DNA of 64,000 bases from Streptomyces sp. WAC 01529 (GTDB lineage: Bacteria; Actinomycetota; Actinomycetes; Streptomycetales; Streptomycetaceae): assembly GCF_003945545.1 (NCBI RefSeq), contig NZ_CP029617.1, forward strand, positions 7,591,001 to 7,655,000, given 5' to 3'. Under the pieces are notes generated by a model that did no database searches, had not been told where the DNA came from, and saw only the letters and a program-made list of their open reading frames with translations. How positions within the stretch are numbered: position 1 is the stretch's first letter; every line of letters starts with the position of its first letter. Below are positions 1-7,410 of the stretch, piece after piece. A program made the position numbers and the translations under genes.

Positions 1-254
1 TCCGGGCCGGATTTCCACGCGTCCTCGAAGACCTCGTGCGCGTGGAAGGGCCGCCCCGCGTCCAGCAGGGCCTGCGCCTCGGAGACCGACTCCTCGGGCG
101 CGCGCACGACGCCCTCGGGCTGCCGGGCCACGCCGTCCGCGCCATAGGGCAACGGCCGGCCTAGCCCGTCGCGCGGCCGCTGGTTACGGGCCCGGCCCTC
201 CTCGTCACGATCACGGTCACGGCCACTGGCGTACGGTCCGGGTGCGGTGCTCAT
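1..254 (-). CDS. DUF309 domain protein, 5' part (gene runs off the window)
   Basis: An open frame from ATG at 254 runs leftward off the window edge, so only about 84 N-terminal residues are seen. It begins with a charged Arg/Asp-rich stretch, then a GRPLPYG segment, and reaches FHAHEVFEDAWK near residues 71-82. That is the signature start of the DUF309 fold in actinobacteria. Function is unknown; the family is small, helical and soluble. No clear Shine-Dalgarno precedes the ATG, so the mRNA may have a very short leader. The family call rests on the HEVFEDAWK motif and the typical Streptomyces N-terminal extension. Confidence 0.75.
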   Translation of the reverse strand, partial: MSTAPGPYASGRDRDRDEEGRARNQRPRDGLGRPLPYGADGVARQPEGVVRAPEESVSEAQALLDAGRPFHAHEVFEDAWKSGP

Positions 255-361
255 ACGAGGATTGTCGCGCGTACCTGACGGCGGTCACCGGGGAACGGAG
301 CACCCTCACACGTGGGGTAGAGTTCTACCTGTGATCACGCGGGACACCGCAGAGAACACAC

Positions 362-435
<74 letters not shown>

Positions 436-454
436 CTCGAAAGAGTCGCAGGTC

Positions 455-488
455 AGGGGCCGTTTCAGAGTAATCTGAAACGGCCCCT
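455..488 (+). terminator. Intrinsic terminator of tRNA-Pro
   Basis: A perfect 15-bp inverted repeat (arms 455-469 and 474-488) with a GTAA loop, starting 20 nt after the tRNA and followed by TGATCGTTTT. It is the most stable simple hairpin I noticed outside coding sequence. Confidence 0.88.
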
Positions 489-579
489 TGATCGTTTTGG
501 GGACCCGCTGGGGACCAGGCCCGGCCATTGCCTTTCCCGCTGCTTCAGCCGGCACGGCTCCTGCCGACCCCCCACGCGG

Positions 580-624
580 GTGACGATGCCTGACCGCGGT
601 ATGGCTGAGGCCAGGCATCGTCAC
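580..624 (-). terminator. Stem-loop terminator after the snapalysin gene
   Basis: A perfect 13-bp inverted repeat: GTGACGATGCCTG at 580-592 and its complement at 612-624, with a 19-nt loop. It begins 20 nt beyond the snapalysin stop codon on the minus strand. There is no T tract, as is common in Streptomyces terminators. The direction is inferred from its position. Confidence 0.7.
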
Positions 625-644
625 GTAGGGGTGACCCTTGCCGA

Positions 645-1226
645 CTAGGGCGCGTCCACCAGCACGCGCCCGCCGGTCCGGGTGTGCGCCGCGGCGCCGT
701 TCGCGTACGCGTTCTCGACACGTGAGCGTTCCGCCGCGTCGGGCACCGCGTTACGGCAGCTCGTACCGGCGCTGGAGCCCGACATCAGCTGCGAGCAGGG
801 GCCGGGCTTGGTGTCCGGCAGGCCCAGGTTGTGGCCGAGTTCGTGGGCGACGATGCGGGTTTTGTCATAGCCCTGGGAGACCGCCTGGCTGCCGAGTTCG
901 ACCCGGGCCCGGCCGCCCGGCCTGACCGGTCCGAGCGTGGCCTGGGGCCAGCCCGTGGTGGCCACGATCTGGATCTCCGCTCGGCTGCCAGGGGCGGCTT
1001 TGACCAGCTTGACGTTGCCGACGTTGCCGTTCCACGAGGCGACCCCGGCGGAGATCGCCTGCTCCCAGCCTGCCGCTCGGCTGGCGTCGTAGCGGAGCGT
1101 GACCTGCGCGGCCACGTGCTTCGGCGTGGTGGGCTCGGCCGCGGACACGGCGTGCGCCGCCGGCATCGCGGTCAGGAGCACCCCTGTCGCGGCACCGGCT
1201 ATACCTAACCGTAGGTAGTGCACCAT
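645..1226 (-). CDS. snpA: Snapalysin-type extracellular zinc metalloprotease (M7)
   Basis: Secreted zinc endopeptidase of 193 aa. ATG at 1226 is chosen because AAAGGA lies just upstream and a Sec signal peptide follows (about residues 1-26, ending AHA). The zinc site HELGHNLGLPD is at residues 128-138: H128, E129 and H132 with D138 as the third ligand, which is the HExxHxxGxxD form of the snapalysin/M7 family. Two late cysteines (144 and 154) could pair. Codon 7 is TTA, so translation should need the bldA tRNA, fitting a late, development-linked protease. It lies 103 nt behind the S1 protease gene on the same strand, with the likely LysR regulator divergent to both. In streptomycetes a LysR activator (SnpR/MprR) usually neighbours snapalysin. 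Confidence 0.9.
   Translation of the reverse strand: MVHYLRLGIAGAATGVLLTAMPAAHAVSAAEPTTPKHVAAQVTLRYDASRAAGWEQAISAGVASWNGNVGNVKLVKAAPGSRAEIQIVATTGWPQATLGPVRPGGRARVELGSQAVSQGYDKTRIVAHELGHNLGLPDTKPGPCSQLMSGSSAGTSCRNAVPDAAERSRVENAYANGAAAHTRTGGRVLVDAP
1206..1208 (-). other. TTA codon (codon 7 of snapalysin)
   Basis: The plus-strand TAA at 1206-1208 reads TTA (Leu7) in the snapalysin frame. TTA is read only by the bldA tRNA and is rare in Streptomyces genes. Confidence 0.85.
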
Positions 1227-1250
1227 CACTGTCCTTTCATGCGGGAGGAG

Positions 1251-1270
1251 TCGGACCCCGAGGGGTCCGA
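1251..1270 (-). promoter_or_regulatory. Hairpin between the two protease genes
   Basis: TCGGACCCC (1251-1259) and its complement (1262-1270) form a 9-bp stem with a 2-nt centre, 24 nt upstream of the snapalysin ATG and 60 nt after the S1 protease stop. It could be an attenuating structure in the leader or a processing site. The stem is seen; its role is a guess. Confidence 0.4.
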
Positions 1271-1329
1271 GAGGAGAGGACCAAAAAGAGTGGCGCGAAC
1301 ATGACAACTAGCGCCTTGCGGGGTCGAGG

Positions 1330-2130
1330 TCAACCGTTGGAGACCGCGGACTGTATCCAGTTGGTGTACGCGGCGGTGGCCGTGTAGTTCGACCTGGACT
1401 GCCGGTCGCTGGTCGAGGCCACTCCGACCAGGGCGCCGCCGGCCATCGCGGGCCCGCCGGAGTCTCCGCCGGCCGCGACACCGTCGACGCCCTGAAGGCC
1501 GATCGCGGTGCCGCCGTAGTAGTCCGTGGTCAGACCGGTCATCCGCATGGTGGCGGTCTTCAGGACGGGGGACTGGCAGGTGCTCTCGTTGTCCCGGCAG
1601 GTGGCGCCCCATCCGTAGACGGAGACGTTCGTACCCGTCTGGGGGTAGGCGCCGGCGATCCTGGCAGGCGTGAGGGTGACGTCCCGGTCCAGCTTCACCA
1701 TGGCGAGGTCGGCCGACGGGTGCAGGGTGATGCGTGCGGCGGCGGCCACCGTGCCGCCGCTCGACGCGTAGGTGCTGCCGATACGGAAGGTGTACTGCGC
1801 GGACTGGTTCACGCAGTGCTTGGCGGTCAGGATGTGACGGGCCGACACCAGGGTCGCGGTGCACATGCCCTGGCCGTTCCTCAAGACGCGGGCGTGGTAG
1901 GGCTGCGCCTGTGTCTCCCTGCCGCCGATGATGGGCTGTGCGCCGGTCTTCTTCGGTGACACGGCCGCCGTACCGAAGGCGCCGGTGGTGGAGGCTGCGG
2001 CGGCGGTATACGCCGGGGTGTCGGCGGGAGCGGGGGCCGCGGTGGCCTGGCCGACGGCGCCGAGGACGAGCGTCGCGGCAAGTCCGGTGGCGCAGGCGGT
2101 TGCGCGCACGGACAGTTTGCGAACCTGCAT
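1330..2130 (-). CDS. Secreted S1-family (chymotrypsin-fold) serine protease
   Basis: 266 aa. ATG at 2130 has a good AGGAG upstream. A Sec signal peptide (about 1-32) is followed by an Ala/Thr-rich stretch to about residue 66, probably a propeptide, because IIGG at 67-70 matches the activation-site N-terminus of S1 enzymes. The catalytic triad is H105 (in LTAKHC), D141 (in SADLAMVKL) and S224 (in GGDSGGP). Cysteines 90/106 and 178/185 suit the usual disulfides. The residue six positions before the catalytic Ser is Val rather than Asp, so trypsin-like cleavage after Lys/Arg is not assured. It is divergent from the LysR gene across a 203-bp spacer that holds a LysR-type operator, and it is followed by snapalysin, so the two secreted proteases may be co-controlled. 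Confidence 0.88.
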   Translation of the reverse strand: MQVRKLSVRATACATGLAATLVLGAVGQATAAPAPADTPAYTAAAASTTGAFGTAAVSPKKTGAQPIIGGRETQAQPYHARVLRNGQGMCTATLVSARHILTAKHCVNQSAQYTFRIGSTYASSGGTVAAAARITLHPSADLAMVKLDRDVTLTPARIAGAYPQTGTNVSVYGWGATCRDNESTCQSPVLKTATMRMTGLTTDYYGGTAIGLQGVDGVAAGGDSGGPAMAGGALVGVASTSDRQSRSNYTATAAYTNWIQSAVSNG

Positions 2131-2228
2131 GGTGGGGGGTCTCCTCGCTGTTTCGTCTCGGGGGAAGCCGAGTACGGTGCGCGATGAGTGTGTACTCCGT
2201 GTCAGACGGCGGGGGAGGCTGCTAACGC

Positions 2229-2249
2229 CCGATAGCCCAGGCCTATCGG
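2229..2249. promoter_or_regulatory. LysR-type operator (ATAG-N7-CTAT, T-N11-A)
   Basis: CCGATAG (2229-2235) and CTATCGG (2243-2249) form a perfect 7-bp inverted repeat with a 7-nt spacer. It contains T2233-N11-A2245, the classical LysR recognition geometry. It sits between the divergent S1 protease (ATG 2130) and LysR (ATG 2334) genes, where an autoregulating LysR activator would bind. Confidence 0.65.
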
Positions 2250-2333
2250 ACGGAAAGACGCTGTTGTGCCCGAGGGGCGTCCGCAGCCGCCAAACTGTTG
2301 GCGAACGTTGAATGTCGCCCTACTCTCGCCCCC

Positions 2334-3353
2334 ATGGATCTGGAGATTCGGCATCTGCGCGCGGTGACCGCCATTGCCGATGCCGGCAGTCTGCACAAGG
2401 CGGCACGCGTGCTGGGAGTGGCCCAGCCGACCTTGACCGCGCAGTTGCGCCGGATCGAAGAGAGTCTGGGCGGGGCGCTGTTCCTCCGGCTGCCCGACGG
2501 CTGCCGCCCCACGCCGCTCGGCCACCAACTCCTCGCCCGGTCCCGGTCCGTACTGGCCGACATCACCCACTTGACCGCCGAGATGCGGGCAGCGGCCAGC
2601 TCCGCGCGGACACCCCAGCTGCGCATCGGCTCCACACCCACCTCCGTGTTGCCCCTGTGGACGCGGCGTCTGGGCGTCCGGTACCCCGAGGCCCAGCTGA
2701 CCGCCCAGGCGGACGTGTCCTCCAACACGCTGCTGCGGATGGTGGCCGCCGGCCAGCTCGACGTCGCCCTCGTGCACGAGATGGAGGGAACGCATCTGCG
2801 CGTACCGGAAGGGCTGCGGCTGCTGGTCTTCCTGGAACGCGAGCCCGCGTTCCTGTCCATCTCCGAGCGTCACCCCGCCGCCTGCCGGCAGACCGTACCG
2901 CTTCAGGAACTGGCGGACGAGCAATGGATGATGGACAAGGCGGCCGACGGCGAATGGGAGATCCTGTACCGGACACTCCTGGCAGCCGGTCTGACACCAC
3001 GGGTCCTGCACGGCGACTACTCCACCAACAGACTGCTGGTCACCGCCGGGCAGGCCGTCACCCTGTGCCAGGCCACCTCCCCCGGCGCCGACGGCGTGGT
3101 GCCACGCCGCCTGGAAGGCGACCCGATCGGGTACCGCTGGCTGTTGGCGGCACGGAGCGACGCCCAACTGGTCTCTGTGCACGACGACTTGCGTGCCGCT
3201 TACCAGGAAGCAGTGGAACAGGCCCCGCTCTACCAGGCGATGGGCCCCCTGGCCTTCGGACCCGCTCCTTCCACCACGCCTTCGCGCACCTCCGCACCGC
3301 GCTGCTCGGCCCCGGATGAAGGGGCGGCAGAACCCTCTCCGCGGGTGCCCTGA
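2334..3353 (+). CDS. LysR-family regulator, likely of the adjacent secreted proteases
   Basis: 339 aa. ATG at 2334 starts the canonical MDLEIRHLRAV of LysR proteins; an upstream in-frame start at 2298 would add 12 unconserved residues. The winged helix-turn-helix occupies about residues 1-60 (SLHKAARVLGVAQPTLTAQL as the HTH). The effector domain follows at about 85-300, and a Pro/Ser-rich tail lacks recognisable structure. It is divergent to an S1 protease plus snapalysin, the position of SnpR/MprR-type activators. The operator-like repeat at 2229-2249 supports self-regulation and control of the proteases. The regulatory target is inferred from position. Confidence 0.85.
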   Translation: MDLEIRHLRAVTAIADAGSLHKAARVLGVAQPTLTAQLRRIEESLGGALFLRLPDGCRPTPLGHQLLARSRSVLADITHLTAEMRAAASSARTPQLRIGSTPTSVLPLWTRRLGVRYPEAQLTAQADVSSNTLLRMVAAGQLDVALVHEMEGTHLRVPEGLRLLVFLEREPAFLSISERHPAACRQTVPLQELADEQWMMDKAADGEWEILYRTLLAAGLTPRVLHGDYSTNRLLVTAGQAVTLCQATSPGADGVVPRRLEGDPIGYRWLLAARSDAQLVSVHDDLRAAYQEAVEQAPLYQAMGPLAFGPAPSTTPSRTSAPRCSAPDEGAAEPSPRVP

Positions 3354-3361
3354 TCGGGCAG

Positions 3362-3575
3362 TTAGCGGGAGAACACGGCCACGTCATAGCGTTCGAGGAC
3401 CGGCCGTGGCGCGTCCCGCGCCTCGTCGTACGCCGCGGCCAGTAGTCGTAGAGCACCGCGTCCAGCCGCTCGCGGAACGTGGTGCGGACGACCGTTCTCC
3501 CGTCGGCGCGCACCACACGGGCCAGTTCGCGGGCGACCCGGGCCCGGGCGGGGATGTGGTGGATCCATGGGCACG
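3362..3575 (-). pseudogene. Decayed fragment of a SAM-dependent methyltransferase
   Basis: Reading leftward from about 3570, one frame gives IHHIPARARVARELARVV followed by RADGRTVVRTTFRERLDA and VLYDYWP. This looks like the post-motif region of class I methyltransferases (HHxPD..AxxEhARVLRPGGRh.VRTTF). The frame then breaks, and a neighbouring frame supplies a plausible C-terminus, VLERYDVAVFSR, before the stop at 3362-3364. The SAM-binding N-terminal half is absent and the middle is missing, so this is an internally deleted, frameshifted remnant. It ends 8 nt from the LysR stop, facing it. The family call is tentative. Confidence 0.45.
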
Positions 3576-3636
3576 GCTCATGCGACCGATCCTCACTCAG
3601 GGATCAGGTCCGGACAACGGTCTCGACAAGAACGCC

Positions 3637-3668
3637 AACGCCCCAACGCCCCTACGCCCCTACGCCCC
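3637..3668. repeat. Four tandem 8-mers (WACGCCCC)
   Basis: AACGCCCC occurs twice and TACGCCCC twice, head to tail (3637-3644, 3645-3652, 3653-3660, 3661-3668), preceded by a partial AACGCC copy. It lies in non-coding DNA about 1 kb before the P450 gene. It could be replication slippage or a binding array. Confidence 0.75.
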
Positions 3669-3752
3669 GACGGCCCGCCGGCTCCGCCGGCTCCGCATCG
3701 GCGGGGCTGCGATCGATACCCCCGCCGGTCCGTTGCGCGGGCGCACGCCAAT

Positions 3753-3762
3753 TGGCCGGATC
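3753..3762 (+). promoter_or_regulatory. AdpA-consensus match
   Basis: TGGCCGGATC fits the published AdpA consensus TGGCSNGWWY at every position. AdpA is a global developmental regulator whose own gene carries a TTA codon. A 10-mer this degenerate turns up by chance about once per 8 kb counting both strands, and it is almost 1 kb from the P450 start, so this is only a candidate. Confidence 0.25.
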
Positions 3763-4718
3763 TGTGCGGTGGGAGCGGTGTGATGTTCCGTCCGGGCGGG
3801 GAGCGGGCGGGCGAGGCGGCGGAGGTGCGGAGCCGACCGGGACACATCGGCCGCGGAGTGAATACGTCTACGGCGTGTTGAGCCACCGTCCCGTCAGCGG
3901 GGTCCGAAGTGCCCGCTGGCCAAATCATCACCCCAGATCAGGGAGATCTGGGCCGACATGTCGACGGCGCGGCGGAGCCTCCGGCCGGTCCGGCCCGGCG
4001 GCGTTCGACGGGCCCGTCCACGCACTGGCCGCGTTCTTTTCGACACAGACCGGTTTGCGGGGGAGGTCCCTGGGCACACGCGGCGGTGCGGCATTCGACG
4101 GTCGTCCTCGGTACGAGGTCGGTCGGACGAAGTGGCCGAGCGGTGACGCAAAAGCACCGGCAGAGCACTCTCCGTTCAACCTCAGGGGGTTGCTTGCAGG
4201 TGACTCGCCGTGAAGACTGTGGCCGAGTTCCATCGAAACGAAGGTGTTCCGAGGGGCGCAGCATGCCAATCGCGGCACAGGACGCGCTGTGATTGCGTAC
4301 TCTCACACCCGTTTTCGAACGGCCGGGACTGGGGGGTCCACTGTCCGTCCAGGAGCCGGGAGGGTCCCGCGTGTTCGGTGCGCGGGAGGTATCGCCGAGG
4401 GGGATGGGTTATGTCGGGTTGGCGCGCCGCACGACTGGGCCGACTGCGGGGCCGTGGTCGGCCGTGCAGCCGCCGCGGCATCCCGCACCGCATGTGTTGA
4501 GGGCCGGGAGCCCGCCTTGACGTCGGACTGACGCCGATCGACCGCCCCGGCGCACGAGGGCCCCGCGGGGCGCGTGCCGTTCCTCCTCAGGTCCAGGCGA
4601 CAGCGACACAGCCGTGCCCGAGGCCGCCCCGACCGGCCGGCCCGGCCCGCTCCACCCCACCCCTGTGCGCGTGAATCCACTGTGCCCGCACGCGCAAGCC
4701 GCTAGCAAGGGAGACAAG

Positions 4719-5927
4719 GTGATCAGCAAGCAACCGACGGGCGAGCGGCCCCTCTTGGAGGAGTTGCCCGACCGCTGGCGGGGCTTACGCGAGACCGGGC
4801 CGGTGCGCTACGACGAGACCCAGCGCGTCTGGCAGGTGCTTGACCACGAGACCGTCTCCGCCGTGCTCGCCGACCCGGCGACGTACTCCTCGGAGCTCTC
4901 CACGCTCGCACCCACCCAGTCCGACTTCGAGACCTTCACCCAGGGCAACTTCGTCGGCATGGACCCGCCGGAGCACCGCAAGCTCCGCACCCTGGTGAGC
5001 CAGGCGTTCACCCCGCGTGTCGTACAAGGACTCGAACCCCGCATCGAGGCGGTGTGTGCCCGGCTCCTCGACGACGTGGCCGACCGCGACCGGTTCGACC
5101 TGGTCGATGTGCTGGCCTACCCGCTGCCGATCATCGTCATCGCCGAACTGCTCGGCATCCCCGCGGAGGAGCACCGGCTCTTCCAGGAGTGGGCGAGCGT
5201 CCTCTTCGGCGGCGACCAGCTCGGCGAGGCGCCCGACATGGCCGACCTGGAGCGGGCGCTGGAAGCCATCGCCCCCACCGTGCGCGAGATGAACGGCTAC
5301 ATGCTGGACCACATCCGCGCCCGCCGCGCCGACCCCGGTGACGACCTCACCAGCAGACTCATCGCCGCCGAGGTGGACGGTGTCCGCCTCGGCGACCAGG
5401 AGATGGTCGGCTTCGTGGCCCTGCTGCTTGTGGCCGGGCACATCACCACGACCGCGCTGCTGGGCAACGCGATCGTCGCCTTCGACGGCCAACCCGACAC
5501 GGATGCCGCGCTGCGCGCCGACCCCACGCGCGTCCCGGCCGCCGTCGAGGAGGTGCTGCGCTGGCTGCCGCCCTTCCCCGAACTGGGCCGCAGGGTCACC
5601 CGGCCCGTGGTCCTCGGCGGCCACGAGATCCCGGCCGACACGATGCTGATGGCCCATCTCGGCGCCGCCAACCGGGATCCCGCCCGCTTCACCGCCCCCG
5701 ACGTCTTCGACGTGACCCGGAGTCCCAACCCCCACTTGACCTTCGGGCACGGCATCCATTTCTGTTTCGGCGCGCCGCTGGCCAGGCTGGAAGCACGGAT
5801 CGCTCTTCACATGTTGCATGAACGATTCCGCAAACTGGTGATCCCCTCCTACGAGGACATCGTCTACCAGAACCCTGCCGTCATCGTCGGCGTACGACAT
5901 CTGCCCGTAGAGGTCGGCAGAGCGTAG
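4719..5927 (+). CDS. Cytochrome P450, cluster tailoring enzyme
   Basis: 402 aa. GTG at 4719 is chosen because AAGGGAG precedes it by 5 nt; a longer frame from 4614 has no such site. Soluble bacterial class I P450: C-helix HRKLR (86-90), I-helix AGHITTT (239-245), ExxR as E278-R281, and haem loop FGHGIHFCFG with ligand C349. The I-helix lacks the usual acidic residue before the threonine (Ile at that place). Being first in the cluster, it probably hydroxylates or cross-links the peptide or a carrier-bound amino acid; the site is not predictable. It needs ferredoxin partners encoded elsewhere. Codon 23 is TTA, making expression bldA-dependent. The thioesterase follows after 100 nt on the same strand. 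Confidence 0.9.
   Translation: MISKQPTGERPLLEELPDRWRGLRETGPVRYDETQRVWQVLDHETVSAVLADPATYSSELSTLAPTQSDFETFTQGNFVGMDPPEHRKLRTLVSQAFTPRVVQGLEPRIEAVCARLLDDVADRDRFDLVDVLAYPLPIIVIAELLGIPAEEHRLFQEWASVLFGGDQLGEAPDMADLERALEAIAPTVREMNGYMLDHIRARRADPGDDLTSRLIAAEVDGVRLGDQEMVGFVALLLVAGHITTTALLGNAIVAFDGQPDTDAALRADPTRVPAAVEEVLRWLPPFPELGRRVTRPVVLGGHEIPADTMLMAHLGAANRDPARFTAPDVFDVTRSPNPHLTFGHGIHFCFGAPLARLEARIALHMLHERFRKLVIPSYEDIVYQNPAVIVGVRHLPVEVGRA
4785..4787 (+). other. TTA codon (codon 23 of the P450)
   Basis: In-frame TTA encoding Leu23, in the sequence GGC TTA CGC. It marks likely bldA-dependent translation of the tailoring oxygenase. Confidence 0.85.
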
Positions 5928-6027
5928 TCCCGGCGCACGCAGCGCCCCGGCCGGCCCGGAACCGCTCATTCCCGGGCTGGATCGGCACACCCGCACATGA
6001 GACCCACCCAACGGGAGTCCTCTTCTC

Positions 6028-7410
6028 ATGCCGTACACCGTCCCCACCGCTCCGGTCGCCTTCCGGCCTCCGTCCCTGATAAGCCGTGAGCCATTAGGCC
6101 GTGAGGCGTTCCGTCGTGAGCTGCAAGACCGTCTCGATGAGCTGGCCCGGACCCACCGGGTACCCGGCGCCCAACTGGTCCTGGACACCGGCAGAGACGT
6201 CGTCGCCGTACACACCGGTACCGCCGACGTCACCACCGGCAGCCCCTTCACCGCGGACACCGCGGTTCCGCTGGGATCGCTGACCAAGCCCTTCACCGCC
6301 GCGCTCGTCATGCTCCTGGCCGACGACGGCGACCTCGACCTGGACGAACCGGCCGCCGAGCACCTGGCCGAACTGGCCGGCACGCCGCAGGTGACCGTGC
6401 GTCAACTCCTCAGCCACACCAGCGGATTGCCCACGGGCCCCGACTCCGACACCGCCGCCGCGACCACCCCGGCGCGCTATCTGAGGGCCGTCTGCACCTC
6501 CCGCGATCTGCTGTTCACGCCCGGGACCGACTTCTCCTACTCCAACGCCGGCTACGTCGCCGCCGGTCAGCTGGTGGAGAGGGTCACCGGCATGCCGTGG
6601 CCCGAGGCCGTGCGGGCGCTGCTTCTCGAACCCCTCGGTGTCCTGCCCGCGTTCGTCACCGATGCCGCGCCCCTGCGCCCGGTGGCCGCGGGGCACGCCG
6701 TCAACACCGCCACCGGGCAGGCCGTCGCCGCCCGGCAGAACCTGGCGCCGCTGGAGGCACCGGTCGGCGCGCTGCTCGCGAGCGCCCTGGACCTGGTCGT
6801 GTTCGGCAACGCGCTCACCGGCCGCTCGGATCTGCTGCCGCCCGCCGTCGCCAAGGAGATGCGCCGGGCCGAGACCGCCGCCGACCCGGGGGCGCTCGCC
6901 GACGGCTGGGGTGCCGGACTCGCCCTGTACCAGCGGGACGGCCGGGTGTGGTGCGGCCACGACGGCAACGCACAGGGCACGTCCTGCCATCTGCGGACCG
7001 ACCCGGAGAGCGGGGTCGTGGTGGCCTTCACGGGCAACGCCGGTGGCGCCACCGCTCTCTGGCGCGACCTCGCCGAGGACCTGGCCCGGCTGACCGGAAT
7101 CCGGGTGCCCGTCGACGCGCTCACCGCGGACCGGGGCCTTCCCGTCGGCCTGCCCGGCTGTGCGGGCACCTACCGCAACGGCTCCACGACCTACCGCGTC
7201 GCGCCGGGACCCGACGGAACGCCGGCCCTGTCCATCGACGGGGACCTGTCCCTTCCGCTGGTCTGCTACGCCGACCTGTCCTGCGATCTGCGCGATCCGG
7301 CCACGGGGCGTCTCGAACCCGGTGGCCGGTTCCACCGCGATCCGGCCACCGGCACGATCGACCGGGTGCAGATATCCGGGCGCACGGCGCGGCGCGCCGA
7401 CGACGGCTGA
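6028..7410 (+). CDS. Stand-alone PBP-type thioesterase (SurE-like peptide cyclase)
   Basis: 460 aa, serine beta-lactamase/penicillin-binding-protein fold. Catalytic motifs are SLTK (S84, K87), YSN (Y171, N173) and HDG (311-313). A C-terminal domain of about 100 residues (about 360-460) looks like the lipocalin-like domain of SurE. Known members of this family (SurE, WolJ, MppK type) take a peptidyl thioester with a D-residue at its C-terminus from the last carrier protein and close it head to tail. The context fits: the NRPS has no thioesterase domain, ends in an epimerase, and starts with a free-amine L-residue. ATG at 6028 has GGGAG 10 nt upstream. Codon 23 is TTA. No signal peptide is evident, as expected for a cytoplasmic enzyme. 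The alternative, a class C beta-lactamase or esterase, is less likely in this setting. Confidence 0.87.
   Translation: MPYTVPTAPVAFRPPSLISREPLGREAFRRELQDRLDELARTHRVPGAQLVLDTGRDVVAVHTGTADVTTGSPFTADTAVPLGSLTKPFTAALVMLLADDGDLDLDEPAAEHLAELAGTPQVTVRQLLSHTSGLPTGPDSDTAAATTPARYLRAVCTSRDLLFTPGTDFSYSNAGYVAAGQLVERVTGMPWPEAVRALLLEPLGVLPAFVTDAAPLRPVAAGHAVNTATGQAVAARQNLAPLEAPVGALLASALDLVVFGNALTGRSDLLPPAVAKEMRRAETAADPGALADGWGAGLALYQRDGRVWCGHDGNAQGTSCHLRTDPESGVVVAFTGNAGGATALWRDLAEDLARLTGIRVPVDALTADRGLPVGLPGCAGTYRNGSTTYRVAPGPDGTPALSIDGDLSLPLVCYADLSCDLRDPATGRLEPGGRFHRDPATGTIDRVQISGRTARRADDG
6094..6096 (+). other. TTA codon (codon 23 of the PBP-type thioesterase)
   Basis: In-frame TTA encoding Leu23 (CCA TTA GGC). 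It is the second TTA in the cluster and lies at the same codon number as in the P450. Confidence 0.85.

Larger units (their letters stand above)
3576..4718. other. About 1.1-kb gene-free region upstream of the NRPS cluster
   Basis: No open frame here has Streptomyces-like codon usage, a ribosome site or a recognisable product. It holds an 8-bp tandem repeat (3637-3668), an AdpA-consensus 10-mer (3753-3762) and a small hairpin with a TTCG loop (4309-4322, CCGTT/AACGG). It is the likely promoter and leader region of the P450-thioesterase part of the cluster. No convincing -35/-10 pair was identified. Confidence 0.5.

Noticed and set aside
4614..4718. N-terminal extension of the P450 from GTG 4614
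   Set aside because: Pro-rich, not P450-like, no ribosome site; AAGGGAG precisely precedes GTG 4719.
3193..4729. Several overlapping frames of 60-244 codons in the region upstream of the P450
   Set aside because: All six frames are partly open from GC content; none has a ribosome site, family match or consistent codon bias.
6028..7410. Class C beta-lactamase giving antibiotic resistance
   Set aside because: Fold and motifs are shared, but no signal peptide is present, a C-terminal lipocalin-like domain follows, and the neighbouring NRPS lacks a release domain.
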